In this document: one piece after another, positions 47,437 through 55,542 of the stretch
Layout: each line of letters starts with the position of its first letter
How positions within the stretch are numbered: the first letter of the stretch is position 1
Source: Burkholderiales bacterium
Lineage (GTDB): Bacteria; Pseudomonadota; Gammaproteobacteria; Burkholderiales; SG8-41
Assembly (NCBI GenBank): GCA_036262035.1
Contig: DATAJS010000010.1
Coordinates: 186,001 to 250,000, forward strand
DNA length: 64,000 bases
Direction: 5' to 3'
Notes under the pieces: model-generated
The model's database searches: none
What the model saw: the letters and a program-made list of their open reading frames with translations, nothing else
Told to the model about the DNA's origin: nothing
Translations under genes and position numbers: made by a program

Positions 47437-47660
47437 GTTTTACCGCAGAGGACGCAGAGGCGCGCGGAGGAAAAGCAATGAGGCAGTCGGGTAGTCCGTC
47501 ATTCCCGCGAAGGCGGGAATCCATTTTGATTTTCCAGAGGCGTTTGCAAAATGGATTTCCGATCACATCCGCTGCCGCGGATCGGGAATGACGACGCTTA
47601 CGCCTTTCCTCTGCGCGCCTCCGTGCGCCTCCGTGCGCGTCTGCGCGCCTCTGCGTCTAA
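47437..47660. repeat. Large nested palindrome, copy 1
   Basis: Outer arms: TTTACCGCAGAGGACGCAGA near 47440 against GCGCGCCTCTGCGTCTAAA near 47657. Inner arms: GTCATTCCCGCGAAGGCGGG near 47501 against CGGATCGGGAATGACGACG near 47590, with ATCCATTTTGAT and CAAAATGGATTTCCG between them. Same design as 51436-51630. No open reading frame. Confidence 0.75.
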
Positions 47661-47682
47661 AAGCGCCCTCGGTCCTTTGTCG

Positions 47683-48651
47683 CTATTCCACCTTCGCGCC
47701 CGACTCTTTCACCGCCTTCGCCCACTTCTGCATCTCGCCCCTGATGAAGGTGCCGAACTCGGCGGGCGTGTTGCCGACGACGTCGACGCCTTCGCGCGCG
47801 AGGCGGTCGCGTAACGTGGCGCCGCGCAGCACCTTCACCGTCTCGGCGTTGAGGCGCGACACGACCGTGGCGGGCGTATGCGCGGGCGCGAGGATGCCGA
47901 ACCACGGCGCGACGTCGAATCCGGTCACGCCCGACTCGGCGATCGTCGGCACGTCGGGCAGCGTGCTGCTGCGCTTCGCGGTGGTGACGCCGACCGCGCG
48001 CAGCGTGCCCGACTTGATGTCTCCGATGACGGGCGGGATGCCCGTGAAGAACATCTGCACGCGGCCCGCGACGAGATCGATCTTCGCCGGAGAGCTGCCT
48101 TTGTAAGGCACGTGCAGCACCCTGATGCCGGCGCGGGTCCTGAACATCTCGCCGATGAGGTGGGGCGCGCTGCCGCTGCCGCCGGACGCATAGGTGAGCT
48201 TGCCGGGCTGCGATTTCGCGAGCGCGATGAGCTCGCGCGTGTTCGCGGCCGGCACTGACGGATGAATCACGAGCACGTACGGCGTGGTCGCGAGCAGCGT
48301 GATCGGCGCGAAGTCCTTGAGCGGGTCGTAGCCGAGCTTGCGGTCGAGGCCGGGGCTGATCGCGAGCGTGCCGGTGCCGCCCATCACCATCGTGTAGCCG
48401 TCCGCAGGCGATCTCGCCGCGGTCTCGGTGCCGATCGTCCCGCCGGCGCCGGTGCGGTTGTCGACGACCACCTGCTGCCCGAACGCGTCGCCGAGCTCCT
48501 TCGCCACGAGCCGCCCCGACATGTCGATCGTGCCGCCGACGGGGTAGGGCATGATGAAGCGGATGGGGCGTTGGGGATACGCGGCGTCCGCGGCATGTGT
48601 CGAAGGTGTCATTGCGAGGAGCGCCAGCGACGAAGCAATCGCGTGACGCAC
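47683..48651 (-). CDS. Bug-family (TctC-like) periplasmic binding protein
   Basis: A 322-residue receptor if translation starts at the GTG at 48651. That start gives signal peptide RHAIASSLALLAMTPSTHA and the same length as its paralogues. A longer frame from 48741 would encode only repeat-derived residues. Mature blocks YPQRPIRFIMPYPVGGTID, VVDNRTGAGGTIGTETAAR, YDPLKDFAPITLLATT and IRVLHVPYKGSSPAKIDLV are typical. The signal-peptide codons coincide with a dispersed repeat also present at 42112-42218. Confidence 0.92.
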   Translation of the reverse strand: MRHAIASSLALLAMTPSTHAADAAYPQRPIRFIMPYPVGGTIDMSGRLVAKELGDAFGQQVVVDNRTGAGGTIGTETAARSPADGYTMVMGGTGTLAISPGLDRKLGYDPLKDFAPITLLATTPYVLVIHPSVPAANTRELIALAKSQPGKLTYASGGSGSAPHLIGEMFRTRAGIRVLHVPYKGSSPAKIDLVAGRVQMFFTGIPPVIGDIKSGTLRAVGVTTAKRSSTLPDVPTIAESGVTGFDVAPWFGILAPAHTPATVVSRLNAETVKVLRGATLRDRLAREGVDVVGNTPAEFGTFIRGEMQKWAKAVKESGAKVE

Positions 48652-48715
48652 GCTAACGCGGTCGCCGGACGCTCCGGGATTGCTTCGGCGCACTGCGCCG
48701 CGCAATGACGGTGTC
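48605..48715. repeat. Dispersed repeat (CATTGCGAGGAGCG...GAAGCAATC family), copy 2
   Basis: TCATTGCGAGGAGCGCCAGC, GACGAAGCAATCGCGTGACG, GGACGCTCCGGGATTGCTTC, then GCGCCGCGCAATGACG. It is an imperfect palindrome that overlaps the first codons of the Bug gene ending at 47683. Confidence 0.75.
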
Positions 48716-48721
48716 GGTCGA

Positions 48722-50023
48722 TCAACGACTTTCGTAACCACTCAGCATCACCCCTTCGCAAATCGATTTGAACTCTTCGAACGTCAGGTAGTGCCGTCCG
48801 TAATTCGTCGCCACCGCCGCACGCGCCCGGAAGAGCACGGTCTGGAACTGCTCTTCGGTCGGGCTGAAATTCCAGTCGCGCATGAGGTTGCGCAGGAGCA
48901 CCGGATCGTCGGTGTGCGCGCTGCTGCGCTCGCGGCCGAAGAGGATCTTGCCGCCGATCACCGTCTCCAGCTCGCGGCCGACGACGCGCGGCGCGATGCC
49001 GATCGTCGCTTCGGCGTTGTCGCTGCCTTCGAGGTGGCCCGCGCCTTCTTCCTTGTTCCAATTCGAGCCGACGATCGGTTTCCACGGCGGAAGCTGGATG
49101 CCGTACGCGTCGCGCACGTAGCAGCAGAGGTCGTACAGCTTGTCGAGCTTCATCCCGGTGTCGACGCCGTACATCTCGAACAGCGCCGCCGCTTCCTCGA
49201 GCGCGACGCAGCCGCCGCGGTCGCCGATGCCGATCACCGATGCGTCGATCCAGTTCGCGCCCGCTTCGGCCGCCGCGATCGCGTTCGCCGTGGCGATGCC
49301 CATGTCGTTGTGGTGCTGCACGTAGACGTCGCACTTCGGCCCTACCGCTTCGCGGATGCGCTTGATGTAGACCCGCGTCGCCAGCGGCGTCGAGTTGCCG
49401 CGGCTGTCGACGGTGTAGACGCCGTCGGCGCCCGCGTCGGCCATCGCCTTGTAGAACAGGCATGCGGTCGCGGTGTTCGCTCGCATGCTGTCTTCCATCC
49501 ACGGCACGACGCGCACGTTCTGGCGCTTCATGTACCGGATGCTCTCGGCGATCGCATCGACGATGCGCTCCTTGGAGAGCTCGCCGGTGAAATCGCCGAT
49601 CGTGTCTTCGTACGACCACTTGAAGATGGGGCTGATCACTTCGGTGCCGAGGTCGATGTGGCGGTCGATCACGCCTTTCCAGTCGCCCTTCAGCGGCGGG
49701 CGCACCCCGGGGCCTTTCGCGACCAGCCGGCTCTTGATCCCGATGCGGCGGCACGCGCGGATGAGATCGCGCTCTTCGGCGAAGGTGACGTGGCTCGGCA
49801 TGGTGATCTCGCCGACGCCGACCGCGTCGAGGCGCTCGAGCATGCCGAGCCGCGTGTTCCAGTTGAGCTGGTGGCCGACGCAGTCGTCGCCTTCGCTCAA
49901 GGTGCAGTCGATGAAGTGAATCCGCGCAGGCATGCCCGCCCTCGCGGCTTTCGCTTCGTCGTCCCAATAGGCCGGATTGACCAGCCACTTGCCCGGTTTA
50001 TGCCAGGGTCGTTGATTGTCCAT
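48722..50023 (-). CDS. Pyruvate-carboxyltransferase-like TIM-barrel protein (HMGL-like)
   Basis: A 433-residue member of the DRE-TIM metallolyase superfamily (isopropylmalate/citramalate synthases, HMG-CoA lyase). The first strand motif, normally D-x-T-L-R-[DE]-G-x-Q, reads IDCTLSEGDD, so the usual catalytic Arg is Ser. The metal His pair is present in YVQHHNDMGIATANAIAA near residue 245. A C-terminal region of about 130 residues lacks a clear LeuA regulatory domain. It follows the MmgE/PrpD gene at 47 bp through a G-rich repeat. It could make or cleave a C-C bond in the local pathway; the exact reaction is unknown. Confidence 0.85.
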   Translation of the reverse strand: MDNQRPWHKPGKWLVNPAYWDDEAKAARAGMPARIHFIDCTLSEGDDCVGHQLNWNTRLGMLERLDAVGVGEITMPSHVTFAEERDLIRACRRIGIKSRLVAKGPGVRPPLKGDWKGVIDRHIDLGTEVISPIFKWSYEDTIGDFTGELSKERIVDAIAESIRYMKRQNVRVVPWMEDSMRANTATACLFYKAMADAGADGVYTVDSRGNSTPLATRVYIKRIREAVGPKCDVYVQHHNDMGIATANAIAAAEAGANWIDASVIGIGDRGGCVALEEAAALFEMYGVDTGMKLDKLYDLCCYVRDAYGIQLPPWKPIVGSNWNKEEGAGHLEGSDNAEATIGIAPRVVGRELETVIGGKILFGRERSSAHTDDPVLLRNLMRDWNFSPTEEQFQTVLFRARAAVATNYGRHYLTFEEFKSICEGVMLSGYESR

Positions 50024-50031
50024 AGCTGTAT

Positions 50032-50069
50032 GCCCTCCCCCTCAGGGGAGGGTCAGGGTGGGGGTGGGT
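50032..50069. repeat. G-rich repeat with G-quadruplex potential, copy 1
   Basis: CCCTCCCCCTCAGGGGAGGG followed by TCAGGGTGGGGGTGGG. On the plus strand five G-runs of at least three (50045-50068) with loops of 1, 3, 1 and 1 nt meet the canonical G4 rule. It lies directly between the MmgE/PrpD stop and the TIM-barrel start. Copy 2 is at 52574-52612. Confidence 0.75.
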
Positions 50070-50070
50070 T

Positions 50071-51423
50071 CTACGTGCGTACGATCTCCATGATCTCGCG
50101 CACGTCCGCGAGCTCGTCCAGCTTTTCGACCAGCTCGACCACGCGATCCGCCGCTTTGGGCTCGATCACCCGGCGCACGCACGAGTAGTACTTCTTCAAC
50201 CGCTGCTCGCGCGTGAGCGGCGCGCCGATCCAGCCCGAAAGGCGATCGACGCGCTTGCTGTGACGCGCGCCGTCCTTGAGCGTGACGCTCACGATGACGT
50301 GCATGCGGTCGAAATCGTTGGGGATCGCGTCGTCCACTTTCAGCGCGACGCGCGGCAGCAGCGCCTGCACGTCGGCCGCGAAGCGGCGCTCGTTGGTGAA
50401 CGAGTCGACCGTGACCTCGCCGTCGAGCAGCGCGACCGCGGTCGTGTACTGCACGCTGAACTTGCCGTCGAGGCCGGTCTCGGGGGCGGGCCGGTTGACG
50501 TAGTCGAAGCGCGGGAAGATCACCTCGACGCTGTCGATCGCTCGCGGGTCGATGCCGTCTTCCTCGCGCAGCGCGAGCGCGGCGTCGATTCCACGGTGCG
50601 TGAAGTAGTTGCTCGGGTGCTTCTTGAAGCCGACGCCGGGATCGACCATGCGCAGCGGGCTCGCGAAGCCCTCGACCAGAAGCGGCGGCTCGGCGCGGCC
50701 GCCGAGGAAGGTGTCGAAGAACCCTTTGGGCCCGAACACGTCGGCGCTGGCGGTCCAGCCCATCTTCGCGAGGACGGCGCACTCGACGCCCATGCGCGCC
50801 GCGTGGCCCGAGTGCGACGACTTGGTCATCGTGCCGGTGTTGATCGAGATCGAGCCGGCTCGCGAGCCGGCGAGGCCGAGCGCCATCAGCGTCCGGCGCT
50901 TGTCGAGATCGAGCGCGCGCGCGACACCCGCGGTCGCCCCGAAGGTGCCGGTCATTCCGGGCTTGTGGAATCCAGAGCCGGTCTCCATGCCCGTCGCCGC
51001 GAGCCGTAGCCGTCCCTGCATCTCGAAGGCGACGGCGATCGCCTCGATCACCTTGCGCCCGGACAGCCCTTCGTTCTCGGCCACCGCGAGGATCGCCGGC
51101 AGCGTCGGCGACGTCGGATGGTTGAGCGGATACCAAGTGTTGTCGTAATCGAGCGCATGCGCCATCGTGCCGTTCGCGTACGCCGCTTCCTGCATGGACG
51201 TCTTGAAACCGCCCGCGATCACGCTCGCCTGCGGCGCGCCGCCCATCGCCTTCACGTACTCGATCGAGATGCGTCCCACGCCCAGCGGCTCGGTCGAGCC
51301 CGCGAGCGTGACCGCGAGCCCGTCGAGCGTGACGGCCTTCGCCATGTCGATCGCTTCCTTGGGCAGCGTCTCGTAACGCACGCCCAGGATGGCGTCGACA
51401 AGTTGTTCAGTGAGGGTTGTCAT
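50071..51423 (-). CDS. MmgE/PrpD family protein
   Basis: A 450-residue protein of the family that contains 2-methylcitrate dehydratase PrpD and cis-aconitate decarboxylase. An N-terminal helical domain (AKAVTLDGLAVTLAGSTEP; ANGTMAHALDYDNTWYPLN near residue 85) is followed by the lid domain. The segment HALDYDNT contains residues normally at the active site. The ATG at 51423 starts the usual N-terminus; the longer frame crosses a repeat. It lies between the CitE-like lyase and the TIM-barrel gene. It likely handles a tricarboxylic or branched dicarboxylic acid. Confidence 0.92.
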   Translation of the reverse strand: MTTLTEQLVDAILGVRYETLPKEAIDMAKAVTLDGLAVTLAGSTEPLGVGRISIEYVKAMGGAPQASVIAGGFKTSMQEAAYANGTMAHALDYDNTWYPLNHPTSPTLPAILAVAENEGLSGRKVIEAIAVAFEMQGRLRLAATGMETGSGFHKPGMTGTFGATAGVARALDLDKRRTLMALGLAGSRAGSISINTGTMTKSSHSGHAARMGVECAVLAKMGWTASADVFGPKGFFDTFLGGRAEPPLLVEGFASPLRMVDPGVGFKKHPSNYFTHRGIDAALALREEDGIDPRAIDSVEVIFPRFDYVNRPAPETGLDGKFSVQYTTAVALLDGEVTVDSFTNERRFAADVQALLPRVALKVDDAIPNDFDRMHVIVSVTLKDGARHSKRVDRLSGWIGAPLTREQRLKKYYSCVRRVIEPKAADRVVELVEKLDELADVREIMEIVRT

Positions 51424-51435
51424 GAGTTGCTTAAA

Positions 51436-51630
51436 AAAATTACCGCAGAGGACGCAGAGGACGCAGAGTAAAACCACGGGTGGTCGGTCCGTCATTCCCG
51501 CGCAGGCGGGAATCCATTTTCATCGTTGACGTCAAAATGGATTCCCGATCACTCCCGCTATCGCGGGTCGGGAATGACGTTCTTGCTTTTCCTCCGCGTC
51601 CTCTGCGTCCTCTGCGGTTAAATACGCCCT
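51436..51630. repeat. Large nested palindrome, copy 2
   Basis: Outer arms TTACCGCAGAGGACGCAGAG (near 51440) and CCTCTGCGTCCTCTGCGGTTA (near 51603, shown to 51622). Inner arms GTCATTCCCGCGCAGGCGGG and CGCGGGTCGGGAATGACG with AATCCATTTTCAT and CAAAATGGATTCCCG between. It fills the gap between the CitE stop and the MmgE/PrpD start. Confidence 0.8.
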
Positions 51631-51642
51631 TCTCTAGCCCTT

Positions 51643-52554
51643 CTAGCCTTTCATGGCCGCCAGCGTCTTCGCCTCGCGCTTCTTGATGGCCTCGTGACGA
51701 GCGAGCAGCTTCTGCGCACGCACGATGATCGGGATGTCGATCATCTTGCCGTCGAGCGCGAACGAGCCGCGGCCGCTCGCCGCGGCTTCCTTGTCCAGGT
51801 CGATGATCTTCTTCGCGTAGGCGACTTCCTCGGCGTTCGGCGAGTATTCGTCGTTGACGATCGTCACCTGGCCCGGGTGGATGCAGCCGGCGCCGTCGAA
51901 GCCGAAGCGTCGCGACTTGCGCACCATCTGACGGAACTTGTCCCAGTCGCCGAAGCCGGCGATCGTCGCGATGAAGCCGAGCGGCATCACGCCGGCGGCG
52001 CGCGCGCTGATGACCATGCGCTGCTTGGAATGCAGCAGCACGTCGTCGTCGGGCTGCATCTCGCATTCGAGCGCGAAGTCCTCGCCGCCGATGTTCATGG
52101 CGACCACGCGGTTCGACGCGCGCGGGATCTCGTCCATGCGCCCGAACGCGTCGGGCGTCTCGATCATCGTGATGAACCTGGTGTGGCCGACGGTCATGCC
52201 GCGCTTCTCTTCGAGCTCCGAGACGAGCTCGTCGAGCAGCTTCACGTGCGACGCGCTGTCGACCTTGGTCACCGCGATGCCGTTGACGTCGGGGCAGATC
52301 GAATGCTCGAGGTCGCGCACCGTCATCGAAAGCGGGCGGTTGATGCGCACGATGACGTCGGCGCCGCCGCGCTTGACGCGCGCCGCCGCTTTCTCGACGA
52401 GCGTGCGCGCGCGCTCCTTCTCGCCCGCGGGCACGCTGTCCTCGAGGTCGAGCTGGATCGCGTCGGCGCCGCGCGTGTGGGCCTTGTCGACGTATTTCTC
52501 GACGTTGACCGGCACGTACATGAGCGAGCGCCAGACGGGAAGATCGGGTTTCAT
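51643..52554 (-). CDS. HpcH/HpaI aldolase / CitE-like acyl-CoA lyase
   Basis: A 303-residue TIM-barrel lyase of the citrate lyase beta / malyl-CoA, citramalyl-CoA lyase group. Features: RSLMYVPVNVEKYVDKA at the start, the LDLEDSVPAGEKERAR block near residue 40 and the metal Glu region in FITMIETPDAFG near 130, with GGEDFALECEMQPDD near 165 and the C-terminal GAGCIHPGQVTIVND. The ATG at 52554 has AGGAG 9 nt upstream. In an itaconate-like pathway it would cleave citramalyl-CoA to pyruvate and acetyl-CoA; here that is inference. Confidence 0.93.
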   Translation of the reverse strand: MKPDLPVWRSLMYVPVNVEKYVDKAHTRGADAIQLDLEDSVPAGEKERARTLVEKAAARVKRGGADVIVRINRPLSMTVRDLEHSICPDVNGIAVTKVDSASHVKLLDELVSELEEKRGMTVGHTRFITMIETPDAFGRMDEIPRASNRVVAMNIGGEDFALECEMQPDDDVLLHSKQRMVISARAAGVMPLGFIATIAGFGDWDKFRQMVRKSRRFGFDGAGCIHPGQVTIVNDEYSPNAEEVAYAKKIIDLDKEAAASGRGSFALDGKMIDIPIIVRAQKLLARHEAIKKREAKTLAAMKG

Positions 52555-52573
52555 CCTGGGTACTCCTGAAAAC

Positions 52574-52612
52574 ATCCCCTACCCTCAGGGGGAGGGTTGG
52601 GGTGGGGGTGGT
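52574..52612. repeat. G-rich repeat with G-quadruplex potential, copy 2
   Basis: CCCCTACCCTCAGGGGGAGGG followed by TTGGGGTGGGGGTGG. Plus-strand runs of 5, 3, 4 and 5 G (52588-52608) have loops of 1, 2 and 1 nt. It lies between the Bug stop and the CitE-like start, the same relative position as copy 1. Confidence 0.75.
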
Positions 52613-52614
52613 TC

Positions 52615-53574
52615 CTACTCCAGCTGCAGCCCGGCGTCCTTGACCACCTGCCTCCAGCGATTCACTTCTGCAAAGACGTATTTCTGGAATTCCTGCGGCG
52701 TCATCGGCATCGGCTCGCCGCCTTCGGTCGCGTATTGCTGCTTCAGCTGCGGCGTCTGCATCGCCTTGCGCAGCGCGTCGGAGAGCTTGTTCACGATCTC
52801 GGGCGAGGTCTTGCCGGGCGCGGCGAGGCCCCACCACAGCTCGGCGACGTACGGCACGCCGCTTTCGACGACCGTCGGTACGGCCGGCGCGAACGCCGAG
52901 CGCTTGTCCGCCGCGACGGCAAGCGCCTTCAGCCTGCCCGCTTTCACCTGCACCAGCGCCGAAGGCAGGCTCGTGATGACGAGCTGCGTGTTACCGCCGA
53001 GGAGATCGGTGATCGCGAGACCGATGCTCTTGTAGGGCACGTGCACGATCCTGATGCCCGCCGCCCTGGCGAAGAGCTCGGTCGCGAGGTGGTTGCTGCC
53101 GCCGGTGCCCGAGGAGCCGTAGTTGAGCTCGCCGGGACGCTTCTTCGCGAGCGCGACGAGCTCCTTCACGTTCTTCACCGGCAGCGACGGATGCACCACG
53201 ACGATCATCGGGCTCTTGGTCATCATCCCGATGTACGCGAAGTCCTTGAACACGTCGTACGGCATCTTCGCGCGGATCGCCGCGTTGGTCGCGAACGACG
53301 CCTGCACGTTGAGGATCGAGTAGCCGTCGGGCTCGGAGCGCGCCACGTTCTCCGCGCCGATCATCCCGCCCGCGCCCGGACGGTTGTCGATGACGATCTG
53401 CTGTCCGAGGATCGGCGACATTGCCGCCGCGGTCGCACGCGACAGCGTGTCGTTGCTCGCGCCGGGGGTGTAGGGAACGACCAGCCGGATCGGTTTCGAG
53501 GGATAAGGCGCTTGCGCGAAGACACCTGCGCTTGCGAGTACGAGTGCGGCTGCGAGCGCCTTATCGTGGACCAT
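52615..53574 (-). CDS. Bug-family (TctC-like) periplasmic binding protein
   Basis: A 319-residue receptor. The signal peptide is MVHDKALAAALVLASAGVFA, cut near FAQA. YPSKPIRLVVPYTPGASND is the ligand loop, with Ala in place of one usual Gly. VIDNRPGAGGMIGAENVAR and IRIVHVPYKSIGLAITDLL follow. Its start lies within the last codons of the IclR gene (14-bp overlap in another frame), so the regulator and receptor share a transcript. Confidence 0.94.
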   Translation of the reverse strand: MVHDKALAAALVLASAGVFAQAPYPSKPIRLVVPYTPGASNDTLSRATAAAMSPILGQQIVIDNRPGAGGMIGAENVARSEPDGYSILNVQASFATNAAIRAKMPYDVFKDFAYIGMMTKSPMIVVVHPSLPVKNVKELVALAKKRPGELNYGSSGTGGSNHLATELFARAAGIRIVHVPYKSIGLAITDLLGGNTQLVITSLPSALVQVKAGRLKALAVAADKRSAFAPAVPTVVESGVPYVAELWWGLAAPGKTSPEIVNKLSDALRKAMQTPQLKQQYATEGGEPMPMTPQEFQKYVFAEVNRWRQVVKDAGLQLE

Positions 53575-54358
53575 TAGCCAACTGCTTTTCGACCATTCGC
53601 GCTTCCTGCTTCAACAGCGTCGCGAGCTCGCTCACGCGCTTCTCGTTCATGCGGCTCGAGATCGCCGACACCGACAGCGCGGCGAACGCGACGCCGCTCT
53701 GGTTGTGCAGCGCCTGGCCGACCGATTTGACCCCGGCGAGCGAGGGCATCTCGCGCACCGCGAAGCCGAGCCTCTGCGCGCGCTTCACCTGCGCGAGCAG
53801 GCTCGTCGGCGACAGGCCGTACTCGGCCAGCCGCGGGCTGATGCTCGACAGCACGTGCCTGATCTCTTCCTCGGACAGCGCCGACAGGATCGCGAGGCTG
53901 CCGGTGCCGACGCCCAGAGGTCGGCGCATGCCGATCTCGAGCGTGAAGGTCTTGATCGGGAAAGTGCCTTCCTGGCGGTCGACGCACACCGAGTCGAGCC
54001 CGCTGCGCTGGGTGAGGAACACCGTATCGCCGGTCGCTTCCGCGATGCGCGTCATCGCCGGATGGCAGATCTCGCGCAGGTTGAAGCGCGGCGCCGCGGT
54101 GAGCCCGAGCTCGAACACCATGGGCCCGAGGAAGTAGCGGTGCGTCTCAGGGTCCTGCTGCACCATGTCCTCGAGCGTGAGGCACTTGAGCATCCGGTGC
54201 ACCGTAGGTCGCTGCAATCCGGTGCGGCTCGCGAGGTCGAGCAGGCGCGAGCCGGTGCGGTTGTGCGCGGCGATCTCGCGGATGAGCGTCAACGCGCGTT
54301 CTATACTCTGGGTGCCCGAAAGGCGGCCGTTTTCGTCGCTGCTGGTTTTCTTCGCCAT
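53561..54358 (-). CDS. IclR-family transcriptional regulator
   Basis: A 265-residue regulator. The winged helix-turn-helix at about residues 20-85 has TGSRLLDLASRTGLQRPTVH and RMLKCLTLEDMVQQD. The C-terminal effector domain starts near 95 (FELGLTAAPRFNLREI) and includes the usual GTGSLAILSALSEEE block. Family members bind small organic acids and control aromatic or dicarboxylate catabolism. It heads the minus-strand array and diverges from the methylisocitrate-lyase-like gene across 140 bp, so it probably controls both directions. Confidence 0.94.
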   Translation of the reverse strand: MAKKTSSDENGRLSGTQSIERALTLIREIAAHNRTGSRLLDLASRTGLQRPTVHRMLKCLTLEDMVQQDPETHRYFLGPMVFELGLTAAPRFNLREICHPAMTRIAEATGDTVFLTQRSGLDSVCVDRQEGTFPIKTFTLEIGMRRPLGVGTGSLAILSALSEEEIRHVLSSISPRLAEYGLSPTSLLAQVKRAQRLGFAVREMPSLAGVKSVGQALHNQSGVAFAALSVSAISSRMNEKRVSELATLLKQEARMVEKQLANGPR

Positions 54359-54498
54359 CGTCCTTGGTATGAAGTCCGGATAGTGAGACCTGCGTGCGGG
54401 ATTATGCCACTCTCCCGCGCGATGGCGTGACGGGTGTTCAGCGTGCTACCCTCCGCGGCGCTTTTTTCAACCCCTCTACACGAGCACCAGTCCATACT

Positions 54499-55407
54499 AT
54501 GACCGATCTTTCCTCGACCGCCGGCGCGACGCTGGCTTCGCCGGGCGCGCGCTTCCGTGAGGCGCTCGCCCAGGAAAAACCCCTGCAGATCGCGGGGACG
54601 ATCAACGCGTACGCCGCGCGGCTGGCCGAGCGCACCGGCTTCAAGGCGATCTACCTCTCCGGCGGCGGGGTCGCCGCGGGCTCGCTGGGCATCCCCGACC
54701 TCGGCATCAGCTCGCTCGACGACGTCCTGGTGGACATCCGCCGCATCACCGACACCTGCAGCCTGCCGCTGCTGGTCGACGTCGACACCGGCTGGGGCGG
54801 CGCTTTCAACATCGCGCGCACGGTCAAGTCGCTGATCAAGTTCGGCGCGGCCGCGATGCACATCGAGGATCAGGTGCAGCAGAAGCGCTGCGGCCACCGA
54901 CCCAACAAGGAGATCGTCAGCAAGGACGAGATGGTCGACCGCATCAAGGCCGCGGCCGACGCCAAGACCGATTCCAGCTTCGTCATCATGGCGCGCACCG
55001 ACGCGCTGGCGGTGGAAGGCCTGGACGCCGCCGTCGAGCGCGCGATCGCGTGCGTCGAAGCGGGCGCCGACATGATCTTCCCCGAGGCGATCACCGATCT
55101 GCCGATGTACAAGAAGTTCGCCGACGCGGTGAAGGTGCCCATCCTCGCCAACATCACCGAGTTCGGCAAGACGCCGCTCTTCTCGACGCAGGAGCTGGCG
55201 AGCGCGAACGTCGCGATGGCGCTCTATCCGCTCTCGGCGTGGCGCGCGGGCAACGCGGCGATGCTCAAGGTGTACGAGGCGCTGCGCAAGGACGGTCATC
55301 AGAAGAACGTCGTCGACCTCATGCAGAGCCGCGACGACCTGTACGACTATCTCGACTACCACAGCTACGAGCAGAAGCTCGACGCGCTGTTCAAGAGCAA
55401 AAAATAA
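54499..55407 (+). CDS. prpB: 2-methylisocitrate lyase-like (isocitrate lyase/PEP mutase family)
   Basis: A 302-residue enzyme. The catalytic loop KRCGHRPNK holds Cys131, the signature of methylisocitrate and isocitrate lyases. Metal ligands appear in [12 protein letters not shown] (Asp94, Asp96), and [18 protein letters not shown] is the phosphate/carboxylate region. It would cleave 2-methylisocitrate to pyruvate and succinate, or a close analogue. No prpC or prpR is adjacent, while an MmgE/PrpD protein lies 3 kb away. The ATG at 54499 gives the family N-terminus; the frame upstream is longer. Divergent from the IclR gene. Confidence 0.9.
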   Translation: MTDLSSTAGATLASPGARFREALAQEKPLQIAGTINAYAARLAERTGFKAIYLSGGGVAAGSLGIPDLGISSLDDVLVDIRRITDTCSLPLLVDVDTGWGGAFNIARTVKSLIKFGAAAMHIEDQVQQKRCGHRPNKEIVSKDEMVDRIKAAADAKTDSSFVIMARTDALAVEGLDAAVERAIACVEAGADMIFPEAITDLPMYKKFADAVKVPILANITEFGKTPLFSTQELASANVAMALYPLSAWRAGNAAMLKVYEALRKDGHQKNVVDLMQSRDDLYDYLDYHSYEQKLDALFKSKK

Positions 55408-55459
55408 GAGCGTGAACGAGTGAACGGGTAAAGCCCGCCCCCCACCCCGTCCCGATTTT

Positions 55460-55516
55460 CGTAGGGTGCGCGCGAGCGCACCGCGCCTTTAGCGGTGCGT
55501 TACCACGCACCCTACG
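55460..55516. repeat. Dispersed inverted repeat (GTAGGGTGCG family), copy 2
   Basis: CGTAGGGTGCGCGCGAGCGC, CCTTTAGCGGTGCGTTAC, CACGCACCCTACG. Near-identical to 11066-11120. The outer 10-bp arms are perfect complements. It lies in the gap before the 2-hydroxyacid dehydrogenase gene. Confidence 0.75.
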
Positions 55517-55542
55517 ATTCGTTCACCCTTCAGTATCACCGC

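Noticed and set aside
47437..47660. CRISPR array or leader
   Set aside because: The repeats are inverted, not regularly spaced direct repeats, and no cas gene is in the window.
48652..48741. N-terminal extension of the Bug protein to an ATG at 48741
   Set aside because: The extra 30 residues are encoded by a dispersed repeat, and the GTG at 48651 gives a normal signal peptide and the paralogue length.
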